DNA from: Anaerolineae bacterium
Lineage (GTDB): Bacteria; Chloroflexota; Anaerolineae; B4-G1
NCBI GenBank assembly: GCA_030620125.1
Contig: JAUXFI010000082.1
Coordinates: 1-8,131 of the forward strand
DNA: 8,131 nt
Direction of reading: 5' to 3'
Under the pieces are notes generated by a model. That model did no database searches, was not told the origin of the DNA, and was given only the letters and a program-made list of their open reading frames with translations. The translations under genes and the position numbers were made by a program. Shown one piece after another: positions 1 through 5,672 of this stretch. The first letter of the stretch is position 1; each line of letters begins with the position of its first letter.

Positions 1-1652
1 ATCGGGGCGGCAACAAAGGCGCGGCGGACCGCGTCGGCGACCAGTGCCAGGGGCGGGGGGCCTTCCTTTGGGATCGCCGCCGCGCGCGCCAGCAAGCCCT
101 GCCCAGCCAGTCTCGCGCATGCGCAACCGTGTAACAGCGCCCATGCCGCCGGCTCGCCACGCTCCTGGAGTGCGCTTACCGCCGCCTCCTCCGCCACGGC
201 GACCAGGTCGCGCTCCAGCGTCTTTACGTCGGCCGGCGGTGTAGGCTCCTCTACACGCTCCCAGCGCCACACCAGCCGGTAGCCGGCCTCAGAGCCGTAG
301 CCCCAGCCCTCCAGGAGATAGCCCGCGCCGCTGGCTGCCAGGCAGACCGATTCCAGCAGCGTATCGTCCACGTCCTGCGGATCGGAAAAGAGAGTGACCA
401 GGTGGCCTGCGGTCGTGAGCAGCGGCCCGGCCGCCTTCAGCGCTTCCCGCAACACGTGCCAGTGCCAGTCCCAGTCGAAGCGTCGCCGGCGCAGGAATGG
501 GCGCAGCGCGCGGGCAGCGGGCGACTCCCACAGCCACCCCGCCCACAGCGCCGAGAGCGCCCAGAAGACGCCGTCGGGCCGGGGCGGATCGGCAAAGATG
601 AGGGGGACGCTGCCAGGCGGGATGATTTCCCCCACGTTCCGGGCTGCGCGACTGACCAGCGCGTATCCCTGCGCCTCACCGCGCACCAGCGCGGCGACAT
701 CTGCTGCCGGAGGCACAGAGGGCGGTACAGGCCCGGTCAGAGACCTTTGCCCAACGGTGGGAGGAAAATGGCCCCCCTCCCCGCTTCGGGGAGAGGCCGG
801 GGGAGGGGTCTCGGCCAGCAGGCGCGAGAACCCCTCCTCGAAACACAGCCAGACGTTGCGCTCGACGTAACGGGACGGGGCGCGTAAGGTGCGCGGGCGC
901 GGACGCTCTTCACCGTAGGGGTCGAGGCTGCTGCCGGCGTCGAAACAATCGAGCAGCACAGCGGTCAGCGCCATCTTGACTTGCTCGTCGGCCTCCAGCC
1001 CTTCGAGCCGCATTGCCAGGTCCACCAGCGCGGAGAGGTTGCGCGGCGTGTAGAGCTGGACCAATTCGGCGGCCCGCTCCCGCGCCGGGTGATCAGGTGG
1101 AGCCACGCGGTCGAGCGCGTAGTAGTAGGCCAGGCCCCGTGGCTGAATACGATGGGCGAACTCGATGTCTTCGTCGTCCAGCGCCCCTTCCCGCACACCC
1201 TCGCACTGGGGACAGCGCACCGCCTTCTCGAAAGGATAGTTACCATCGCGGTCCCAGGCGAACCATTCGACAATACCCAGCGCTCCGCAGGCCGGGCAGG
1301 CAGAGCGATAGAGAGAGGCCAGGTGGTGGCGCAGGGGCACGTCCCCTTTGGGGCTATCGGCCAGGCGGGTAAAGGCGGCGTTGAGCGCGCCAGCGTCGCG
1401 CCGGCCCAGGCTCAGGCGGGCGGCGACGAGGAGCAAGGGGTTGACGCTGAACCCCACCACGCGGCGGCCTGCGGCGACCGTCTCCCGCGCGATCGTTGGC
1501 CCCTGGCAGAACAGATCCACCACCAGGTCGCCGGGCCGGGTAAACGCCTGCACATAAGCCCCCGCCGCTCGGACTGGCTGAACGGGGCGGTAGCGGGCCA
1601 GAGGCCCGCCGGGTGCGCCAGGTTTTCCGGGAATGAACCAGGTTCGCGCCAT
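1..1652 (-). CDS. DNA methyltransferase-like protein (partial, C-terminus off window)
   Basis: An uninterrupted minus-strand frame of 550 codons runs from ATG 1650-1652 past the left edge. Near the N-terminus DLVVDLFCQGPT (residues 42-53) matches the SAM-binding motif I of N4/N6 DNA methylases (usual form DPFCGSGT), followed by an NPLLL segment (71-75). A zinc ribbon follows (Cys119, Cys122, Cys147, Cys150), then a helical block LYTPRNLSALVDL (200-212) and RNVWLCFEEGF (265-275), both reminiscent of DUF1156-type adenine-specific methylase proteins. LIFADPPRPD (351-360) sits where motif IV (DPPY) is expected. The order motif I then IV, with the ribbon between, fits that family. Both motifs are altered (Q-G-P for G-S-G, and DPPR for DPPY), so activity is uncertain. 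A Pro-rich linker around residues 281-312 contains the product of a palindromic repeat. No clear Shine-Dalgarno site precedes the ATG. No restriction partner is visible. The family call is fairly sure; modification of DNA is inference. Confidence 0.72.
   Translation of the reverse strand, partial: MARTWFIPGKPGAPGGPLARYRPVQPVRAAGAYVQAFTRPGDLVVDLFCQGPTIARETVAAGRRVVGFSVNPLLLVAARLSLGRRDAGALNAAFTRLADSPKGDVPLRHHLASLYRSACPACGALGIVEWFAWDRDGNYPFEKAVRCPQCEGVREGALDDEDIEFAHRIQPRGLAYYYALDRVAPPDHPARERAAELVQLYTPRNLSALVDLAMRLEGLEADEQVKMALTAVLLDCFDAGSSLDPYGEERPRPRTLRAPSRYVERNVWLCFEEGFSRLLAETPPPASPRSGEGGHFPPTVGQRSLTGPVPPSVPPAADVAALVRGEAQGYALVSRAARNVGEIIPPGSVPLIFADPPRPDGVFWALSALWAGWLWESPAARALRPFLRRRRFDWDWHWHVLREALKAAGPLLTTAGHLVTLFSDPQDVDDTLLESVCLAASGAGYLLEGWGYGSEAGYRLVWRWERVEEPTPPADVKTLERDLVAVAEEAAVSALQERGEPAAWALLHGCACARLAGQGLLARAAAIPKEGPPPLALVADAVRRAFVAAP
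774..808. repeat. GC-rich palindromic repeat inside a coding sequence
   Basis: CCCCTCCCC (774-782) pairs perfectly with GGGGAGGGG (800-808). An alternative inner hairpin pairs CTCCCC (777-782) with GGGGAG (788-793) around a GCTTC loop. The repeat lies in the open minus frame and encodes a PPPASPRSGEGG-type peptide (about residues 283-294 of the methylase-like protein). From memory, similar cccctcccc...ggggagggg units occur as dispersed intergenic repeats in Chloroflexota and other GC-rich genomes; copy number here cannot be checked from one window. Confidence 0.65.
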
Positions 1653-1654
1653 CA

Positions 1655-1681
1655 AAGATCGCAAATTCGAGATCACAAATT
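1655..1681. repeat. Two-copy direct repeat, 14-bp period
   Basis: AAGATCGCAAATT (1655-1667) and GAGATCACAAATT (1669-1681) match at 11 of 13 positions with a 14-bp period. The pair abuts the ATG of the methylase-like gene (1650-1652), occupying the place where its ribosome binding site would be. Function is unknown; it may be an operator or a small dispersed repeat. Confidence 0.4.
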
Positions 1682-1701
1682 GCAGACCGTCGCCTGATGG
1701 T

Positions 1702-1730
1702 ATTGTACAGCAAAAGGAATTGGGAAGCAA
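1702..1730 (-). promoter_or_regulatory. Possible promoter for the methylase-like gene
   Basis: On the minus strand TTGCTT (1730-1725) is followed after 17 bp by TACAAT (1707-1702), which would give a leader of about 43 nt before the ATG at 1652. The -10 is good and the -35 poor. It is the best candidate in this gap on this strand, but it rests on sequence resemblance only. Confidence 0.35.
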
Positions 1731-1767
1731 GGATGCTTACCCCGACTGTGCATGCCATAGGCAATTA

Positions 1768-1776
1768 TGGTATAAT
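1768..1776 (+). promoter_or_regulatory. Extended -10 promoter (TGGTATAAT)
   Basis: A perfect TATAAT (1771-1776) is preceded by TG at 1768-1769, giving the TGnTATAAT extended -10 form; no good -35 hexamer lies 16-18 bp upstream. Transcription would begin near 1783 and read the truncated ORF at 1851 and the DUF2283 gene at 1910. Confidence 0.6.
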
Positions 1777-1797
1777 GAGGCAAGAGTGTCACTTTCA

Positions 1798-1807
1798 CTT
1801 GATCAAG
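1798..1807. promoter_or_regulatory. 10-bp perfect palindrome, possible operator
   Basis: CTTGATCAAG is a perfect palindrome placed about 15-25 bp after the predicted start of transcription from the 1771-1776 promoter. The position suits an operator for an autoregulated small operon. A 10-bp palindrome can also arise by chance, so this is a candidate only. Confidence 0.3.
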
Positions 1808-1850
1808 GTCGCCATTGCAGTTGATGCCTTATGTTAGAGGAAAGCAAGCA

Positions 1851-1925
1851 ATGGACATAGCTTATTCTATTGATGGCATTCCCATCCGATTGACCGTTGG
1901 GAGAGCAATATGGAAGAGAGAGTAA
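1851..1925 (+). pseudogene. 24-codon remnant of a toxin-like gene (internal deletion suspected)
   Basis: ATG 1851 to TAA 1923-1925 encodes 24 residues, with a purine-rich GAGGAAAG (from 1837) upstream as a plausible ribosome binding site. The first 15 residues, MDIAYSIDGIPIRLT, resemble the N-terminus of the roughly 90-100-residue nuclease-like proteins encoded next to DUF2283 genes, where I recall a '..NGVPIRLT-ERW..' opening. The last residues, RAIWKRE, resemble the C-terminus of the same family ('..vIWkR'). The central body is absent, as if an in-frame internal deletion had joined the two ends. The ORF overlaps the DUF2283 start by 16 nt, the tight coupling expected of a toxin-partner pair. 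The family resemblance is from memory; it could instead be a genuine short leader peptide. Confidence 0.45.
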
Positions 1926-2173
1926 CGTCGGCAATTGCCACAGGTATACCTGCCACGACCGCTCCTATCATTGATGCTGTGCCTTACCTGATTCGTTTTC
2001 CCAGTCGGCGATTTTGGGTAGATTACGACAAAAAAGCCGACGTATTGTACATCAGCTTTCAACGTCCCCAGAAAGCTACTGATAGCGAGATGACCGATGA
2101 AGGCATTTTGTTGCGCTATCGTGGAGATGAACTGGTAGGGATGACCATCATGGATGTGTCAACGAGGGATTAA
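1910..2173 (+). CDS. DUF2283 family small protein (probable antitoxin-like partner)
   Basis: This 87-residue protein has the DUF2283 core: WVDYDKKADVLYISF (36-50), then ATDSE (56-60), EGILLRYRGDELVGMTIMDVS (64-84). The family is a compact beta-rich fold of about 50-60 residues with no enzymatic motif; members are often encoded next to small nuclease-like proteins and are treated as candidate antitoxins. A GGGAG (1899-1903) lies 6 nt before the ATG. The upstream 24-codon ORF overlaps its start by 16 nt and looks like the wreck of the partner gene, so this may be an orphan antitoxin. Residues 1-25 before the core are poorly conserved in type. Base composition is lower in GC than the flanking genes, compatible with acquisition. 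The family call is firm; the antitoxin role is inferred. Confidence 0.85.
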   Translation: MEERVTSAIATGIPATTAPIIDAVPYLIRFPSRRFWVDYDKKADVLYISFQRPQKATDSEMTDEGILLRYRGDELVGMTIMDVSTRD

Positions 2174-2181
2174 GCACAATG

Positions 2182-2228
2182 CGGTTCAGTTAAGGACAAG
2201 CCAGACTTCCAAAGTCTTATCTGAACCG
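2182..2228. repeat. Nested inverted repeat downstream of the DUF2283 gene
   Basis: CGGTTCAG (2182-2189) and CTGAACCG (2221-2228) are perfect 8-bp complements. Within the 31-bp interval a second hairpin forms, AGACTT (2203-2208) with AAGTCT (2212-2217) around a CCA loop. There is no T-run after either arm, so it is not a textbook intrinsic terminator. It may be a transcription end structure, or a small mobile or REP-like unit left after the DUF2283 stop codon. Confidence 0.5.
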
Positions 2229-2264
2229 TATTGGGACTAGGCACAGTTTGTTACATGTCTTTTG

Positions 2265-2322
2265 CTGTTTACCTCCTTGTGCTATAATAGCCGCATTGTA
2301 ATAATCCCCGGAGGTAAACCAG
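2265..2322 (+). promoter_or_regulatory. Inverted repeat pairing the Shine-Dalgarno site with pre-promoter sequence
   Basis: GTTTACCTCC (2267-2276) and GGAGGTAAAC (2310-2319) are perfect 10-bp complements; allowing one bulged C (2319 or 2320) the pairing extends to CTG (2265-2267) with CAG (2320-2322). The right arm contains the Shine-Dalgarno GGAGG and ends one base before the ATG at 2324. The left arm lies upstream of the -10 box, so transcripts from the local promoter lack it. Only read-through RNA from upstream could fold to hide the ribosome binding site. Alternatively it is a DNA operator. Confidence 0.6.
2280..2288 (+). promoter_or_regulatory. Extended -10 promoter of the DUF3048 lipoprotein gene
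   Basis: A perfect TATAAT (2283-2288) is preceded by TG at 2280-2281 (TGCTATAAT). The -35 region (2260-2265, TTTTGC) is weak, as common with extended -10 promoters. Transcription would start near 2295, leaving about 29 nt of leader that includes the GGAGG at 2310-2314. The 13-mer TTGTGCTATAATA (2277-2289) recurs in the radical SAM gene promoter. Confidence 0.65.
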
Positions 2323-2323
2323 A

Positions 2324-3502
2324 ATGAGCTTCGTAGAACACAAAAGATGGCTTCGCACACTAACGTGGGTCACAGCCGCATTGGCAACAGTGACGCTCGT
2401 TTCGGGCGCGTTGGGCGGCTGCAGTCGCGAGACGGCGGAGCCACCCACGCCCACTCCCACCCTCGCGCCCACGGCCACTCCGCTCCCAACCCCTACTCCC
2501 ACACCCACTCTCACCCCGACCCCCACTCCCATCCCCAGCCCCACGCCGTGGCCAGAGAACGTCAACCCGCTCACCGGCGAGGTGATGTCTGACACCACTG
2601 CCCTGGAGCGAGTCCCGGTGGCGATCAAGATCGCCAACACGTGGCCCCAGTACGTGCGACCGCAAGCAGGCATCAACAGCGCCGACCTGATCTTTGAGCA
2701 CTACAACGAGGGCTGGTTCGCCACGCGCTGGACCGCGGTCTACCTGGGCAAGGACCCAGAGCGGGCGGGGTCGGTGCGCAGCGGTCGCCTGATTGACCTA
2801 GAGATACCGGCGATCTACAAGGCGGTTCTCGCCTGCTCCGGTTTCAGCAACGGCGTGCTCGCGCTGGTCAAGGACTCGGACCTTTATCCCGACTGGGTGG
2901 CGTCGCCCAGCGTCCGCGTCGGCGCGCCGGTCTTTTACCGTGACTATAGCCGCGACGTACCCCTGGAACACACTATGTTCACCAACCCAGCCCTGGTGCG
3001 CGACTGGGCGGCGGAGCGCGGCGTCAGCGGGCGGCAGGAACTGGAGGGGATGGTCTTTTCCGAAGAACCGACAGTCGAGGGAGAGCCTGCGACCTACATC
3101 TACATCCCCTGGAAGCGGCAGGACACCGAATGGCGCTACGACGAGGCCAGCGGCCGCTACCTGCGCTGGTCTGATGGAGACCCACACCTGGACGCCCTCG
3201 ACGGGCAGCAGCTCAACGTCGCCAACGTCGTGGTGCTCTACGTGCCGCAGTGGAACACCGACATCGTCGAGGATCCGCACGGCGGCGCGCTCTCGATCCA
3301 GTTCGCGCTCTGGGACTCTAACCGCGCCATCATCTTCCGAGATGGGGTGCAGATAGATGCCTTCTGGCAGCGCTGGGAGCGAGAGGATATGCTGACGCTA
3401 ACCGACGAGGAGGGCAACCCGATCCCACTAAAAGTCGGCAACACCTTCTTCGAGGTGATCCCGACCGAGGACCGGGAAATCCCGATTACCGTTGAGCCAT
3501 AG
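2324..3502 (+). CDS. DUF3048 (YerB-like) domain lipoprotein
   Basis: The 392-residue product starts with a basic head and hydrophobic stretch (about 11-30) ending in a lipobox, LGGC, so Cys33 is the likely lipidated residue after signal peptidase II cleavage. Residues 40-77 form a Pro/Thr linker that would hold the domain away from the membrane. The DUF3048 fold follows: NPLTGE (81-86), VPVAIKIANT (97-106), RPQAGINSADLIFE (112-125) and GSVRSGRLIDLEI (149-161), with a second half (about 255-385) matching the C-terminal DUF3048 region. The family includes Bacillus YerB; its role is not established to my knowledge, and no enzymatic function should be assumed. ATG 2324 is chosen because GGAGG (2310-2314) lies 9 nt upstream and the signal peptide begins there. 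The gene is probably cotranscribed with the next one, 51 bp downstream, as no terminator separates them. Confidence 0.88.
   Translation: MSFVEHKRWLRTLTWVTAALATVTLVSGALGGCSRETAEPPTPTPTLAPTATPLPTPTPTPTLTPTPTPIPSPTPWPENVNPLTGEVMSDTTALERVPVAIKIANTWPQYVRPQAGINSADLIFEHYNEGWFATRWTAVYLGKDPERAGSVRSGRLIDLEIPAIYKAVLACSGFSNGVLALVKDSDLYPDWVASPSVRVGAPVFYRDYSRDVPLEHTMFTNPALVRDWAAERGVSGRQELEGMVFSEEPTVEGEPATYIYIPWKRQDTEWRYDEASGRYLRWSDGDPHLDALDGQQLNVANVVVLYVPQWNTDIVEDPHGGALSIQFALWDSNRAIIFRDGVQIDAFWQRWEREDMLTLTDEEGNPIPLKVGNTFFEVIPTEDREIPITVEP
2441..2554 (+). repeat. Low-complexity Pro/Thr codon tract
   Basis: About 38 codons alternate CCN and ACN, giving a strongly C-rich plus strand almost without G. It encodes the flexible spacer of the lipoprotein. 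TP-rich spacers after lipoboxes are frequent in Chloroflexota surface proteins. The tract is degenerate at third positions, arguing for selection on the peptide rather than a recent slippage expansion. Confidence 0.8.
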
Positions 3503-3553
3503 CAGGTGGCAGGAACTGACATTCATGAACGGATGACACAGGAAGATTACACA

Positions 3554-4219
3554 ATGGCCAAACCGTCAGCAAGACAACGGCAAAAAGCGCGCCAGCGCAA
3601 AATAGCCAGGCGAAAAAAGAAGAGAGGGGAACGCCAGCCCGCGATGCGGAGCCCTCGCGCCCTACTTCGTGCTTCCAGCAGTTGGCCTCTGTACGAGTGC
3701 CTCCTGACCAAAGAGTGGCAGGAAGAAGGCGCTATCACGCAAATCCTGGTGGCCCGCCGCTCGTCCTCTGGACAGATCGCCTCTGGCACCTTTCTGGTAG
3801 ACCTGGGTTGTCTGGGTGTCAAGAGCGCCTTTGGAAGTCTCTTCGACGATCGGCGGGAGTACAGGCAACTGCGAAAAAAGGTGACATCCCACCAAAAGAT
3901 GATCAAGGCCGACATCAACCTGGTGGCCAAGATCATCCGCGAAGCAATCGAATACGCCAAGGAACTGGGCTTTAGGCCGGACCCCGACTACCGTGATGCC
4001 ATGCCTGTGCTGGGCGACGCTGACCCGGATGCCTGCGACGTGCCTATCCCGCTGGGCGGCAAAGACGGCAAGCCTCTCTTCATCGCCGGCCCTTACGACA
4101 ACGTGGACCAAATCATGGCCAGGCTGACACGCGATCTGGGGCCTGATGGTTTCAAATACCTCATCCCTATCGGCGGAGATGAGGAGGTCTTTTTGCTCGA
4201 CGAAATACTCGACGAATGA
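3554..4219 (+). CDS. Uncharacterised protein with basic N-terminal tail
   Basis: I do not recognise a named family with certainty. The 221-residue product begins with a very basic tail (residues 1-27, mostly Lys/Arg/Gln) that could bind nucleic acid. It is followed by a soluble alpha/beta region. Blocks that look conserved are WPLYECL (44-50), ITQILVARRSSSGQIASGTF (61-80), LVDLGCLGVKSAF (81-93), IIREAIEYAKELGFRPDPDY (127-146), and GKPLFIAGPYDNVDQIMARL (172-191). I recall similar 'ARR..G.I..G.FLVD..CLGVK' proteins annotated as hypothetical in Chloroflexota and cyanobacteria. There is no signal peptide and no membrane segment. ATG 3554 is preferred because GGAAG (3541-3545) lies 8 nt upstream; in-frame GTG 3506 and ATG 3533 would extend it by 16 or 7 residues but lack a site. 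It follows the DUF3048 gene by 51 bp on the same strand. Confidence 0.72.
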   Translation: MAKPSARQRQKARQRKIARRKKKRGERQPAMRSPRALLRASSSWPLYECLLTKEWQEEGAITQILVARRSSSGQIASGTFLVDLGCLGVKSAFGSLFDDRREYRQLRKKVTSHQKMIKADINLVAKIIREAIEYAKELGFRPDPDYRDAMPVLGDADPDACDVPIPLGGKDGKPLFIAGPYDNVDQIMARLTRDLGPDGFKYLIPIGGDEEVFLLDEILDE

Positions 4220-4230
4220 GCAAACGGTCC

Positions 4231-4261
4231 AGCAGGTATGAAAAGAGGAACTACCCCTGCT
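4231..4261. terminator. Weak inverted repeat between convergent genes
   Basis: AGCAGG (4231-4236) pairs with CCTGCT (4256-4261) across the 31-bp gap between convergent stop codons, overlapping the 3' end of the AMMECR1-like gene. A T-rich stretch follows on the plus strand (4261-4269). It could act as a shared terminator, but the stem is short and the loop of 19 nt is long. Confidence 0.3.
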
Positions 4262-4817
4262 TGAATTTCTCCACCTGGTAGGTGTACACGTCGAGGCCGG
4301 AGTGGCAGTAGGCGTCAGCAGGAAGGAAGGCTTTGAGGCACAGGTGCCGTAGGAACTCGTGTGGGTCCGGTAGTTTCTCCCACACCTGGGGCAGGAAGGT
4401 GGCCCGATTCCAGTCGCGCTCAATGACCACGCCGTCCACGCCTGGGCGCAGCTTGGCGATGAGATCGTCGGGACCGTCGTAAACTAGCGGCTGAGGAAGG
4501 CTCAATACGGAAATCTCGACCTGCAGATCGTCCAACTCCTGCGGGCGCACTGGGGAAAAGCGAGGGTCGTGGAAGGCCGCGCCGAGGGCGTTTTCGCGCA
4601 CGTCGAGCACCAGCGGGCGGCGCGGTTCCAGCGAGCCGATGCAGCCCCGCAACTCTCCGCGCTTCGTCAGTGTGACGAAACTGGCTCCGTCGCGCCGCAA
4701 ATCCTCCGACACAGCATCCAGGTCTACAGGGATCGGTTCCCGATGCTGAGCCACGCGCGTTATCGTCCCTCGTGCCAGTGTCAGCAGCGTCTGCTGTTCC
4801 TGAGGTGTGAGGCCCAT
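4251..4817 (-). CDS. amrA: AmmeMemoRadiSam system protein A (AMMECR1-like)
   Basis: The 188-residue product is a full-length AMMECR1 domain: LTKRGELRGCIGSLEP (50-65) contains the invariant LRGCIG signature, followed by ENALGAAFHDPRFSPVRPQE (75-94), VEISVLSLPQPL (100-111), and GVDGVVIERDWNRATFLPQVW (127-147, near its C-terminal half). Bacterial members encoded with a Memo-like protein and a radical SAM enzyme form the AmmeMemoRadiSam system; the biochemical task of this component is unknown. The residue conservation around Cys59 suggests a functional site. ATG 4817 is chosen because AAGGG lies 9 nt upstream; the in-frame ATG 4826 adds three residues but has that AAGGG directly against it. The gene is last in the minus-strand cluster, 45 bp after the Memo-like gene. 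The symbol is a label for the system component, not an experimentally assigned name. Confidence 0.9.
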   Translation of the reverse strand: MGLTPQEQQTLLTLARGTITRVAQHREPIPVDLDAVSEDLRRDGASFVTLTKRGELRGCIGSLEPRRPLVLDVRENALGAAFHDPRFSPVRPQELDDLQVEISVLSLPQPLVYDGPDDLIAKLRPGVDGVVIERDWNRATFLPQVWEKLPDPHEFLRHLCLKAFLPADAYCHSGLDVYTYQVEKFKQG

Positions 4818-4841
4818 TGTAGTCATCCCTTCTGTGGTGAG

Positions 4842-4855
4842 TTGGTGACTACCAA
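4842..4855. promoter_or_regulatory. Small hairpin upstream of protein A gene
   Basis: TTGGT (4842-4846) and ACCAA (4851-4855) form a perfect 5-bp stem with a 4-nt loop in the 45-bp gap between the Memo-like and AMMECR1-like genes. It may affect RNA stability or coupling within the operon. The stem is short and chance is possible. Confidence 0.25.
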
Positions 4856-4862
4856 TCTACCA

Positions 4863-5660
4863 TCAAGTATACGCGACCGAACCATAGCCCACGACCCGCC
4901 ATTTGTCGCCCGCCGTGTCGCCGGAGGTGCGATAGTCCAACAGGTGGGGCTGCCAACCTTTGCGGCGAGCGATGCCCATCAGCGTCACCACGGGCACGCG
5001 ACCACAGGCCTCGCCCCTCATCACCCTCACATCGTCGCCGGCCATCAGTGCCTCCAGCAGGGCGTGGTCTAATTGCCGGGCCTTGTCATCAGGATAAAAA
5101 TGACTCAGGTCGTTGGAGACGACGATCAAGTCGTCATCGCCGACGTGATCGGCCAGTTCCGCCGCCACCTCTCGCGAGTCCACGTCACCGAACAGCATAG
5201 GCACCAGCCGGAAATTCGAGAGTGTCACCTGGAGAAACGGCACTTGGACTTCGAGGCAGTGCTCGGGCGCGTGGGACTCGGGGGCGCGGGTGTAGAGCGG
5301 CGACCGCGCCAGCATTTCCGCGACCCGGTCAACGGCGACAGGCGCGTCGCCCAGCGGGGTGCGAAAGGCAGAGTAATTCCCCAATGCCACGCCACGGAGG
5401 TAAGCGCGGTGAGCCGGGCCGAGCAGAAAAACAGTCCATTCCTTCTGAGGAAGCGCTGCCAGCGGTTTGAAAGAATATCCGGCAGTGGGGCCGGAGTAGA
5501 CGTAGCCAGCGTGGGGCGCGATGACAGCGCGGACGAGACCCAAATCTTCAGGCAACGTCGCTTCGTCTACGTACTCCTGGATCGTCCGTCGCAGCACGTC
5601 GGGATTGCCAGGGTAGAATTGACCGGCGACGGCAGGCTGGCGAACAGGCAACTCGGACAT
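4863..5660 (-). CDS. amrB: AmmeMemoRadiSam system protein B (Memo-like)
   Basis: The 265-residue product matches the Memo family, which shares the fold of class III (LigB-type) nonheme iron dioxygenases. Seen in order: RQPAVAGQFYPGNP (7-20), VIAPHAGYVYSGPTAGYSF (46-64), LLGPAHRAYLRGVAL (79-93), EHCLEVQVPFL (133-143), VVSNDLSHFYPD (180-191) and EACGRVPVVTLMG (217-229). His50, His84 and His187 correspond to the three metal-site histidines known from human MEMO1 and Cys219 to its nearby cysteine, so the metal site looks intact. The substrate in bacteria is unknown. ATG 5660 is chosen because GGAGG (minus strand 5671-5667) lies 6 nt upstream and family N-termini begin near 'RxPAVAGxFYP'; a longer in-frame start at 5714 would translate through a short tandem repeat. 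It follows the radical SAM gene by 75 bp. Confidence 0.92.
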   Translation of the reverse strand: MSELPVRQPAVAGQFYPGNPDVLRRTIQEYVDEATLPEDLGLVRAVIAPHAGYVYSGPTAGYSFKPLAALPQKEWTVFLLGPAHRAYLRGVALGNYSAFRTPLGDAPVAVDRVAEMLARSPLYTRAPESHAPEHCLEVQVPFLQVTLSNFRLVPMLFGDVDSREVAAELADHVGDDDLIVVSNDLSHFYPDDKARQLDHALLEALMAGDDVRVMRGEACGRVPVVTLMGIARRKGWQPHLLDYRTSGDTAGDKWRVVGYGSVAYT

Positions 5661-5672
5661 CGGGCACCTCCA

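Noticed and set aside
394..887. Plus-strand frames of about 160 codons
   Set aside because: They lie opposite the uninterrupted methylase-like frame and translate to low-complexity Arg/Pro/Ser sequence.
1633..1824. A 63-codon plus-strand frame across the divergent promoter region
   Set aside because: It overlaps the methylase-like start and the -10 box, lacks a ribosome site and has no family features.
2441..2554. CRISPR or satellite-like repeat
   Set aside because: The periodicity comes from alternating Pro and Thr codons with variable third bases in a coding linker; there are no spacers.
3662..4423. A 253-codon minus-strand frame across the 3' ends of two convergent genes
   Set aside because: It overlaps the last part of the 221-residue protein gene and the AMMECR1-like gene in another frame, with no domain and no ribosome site.
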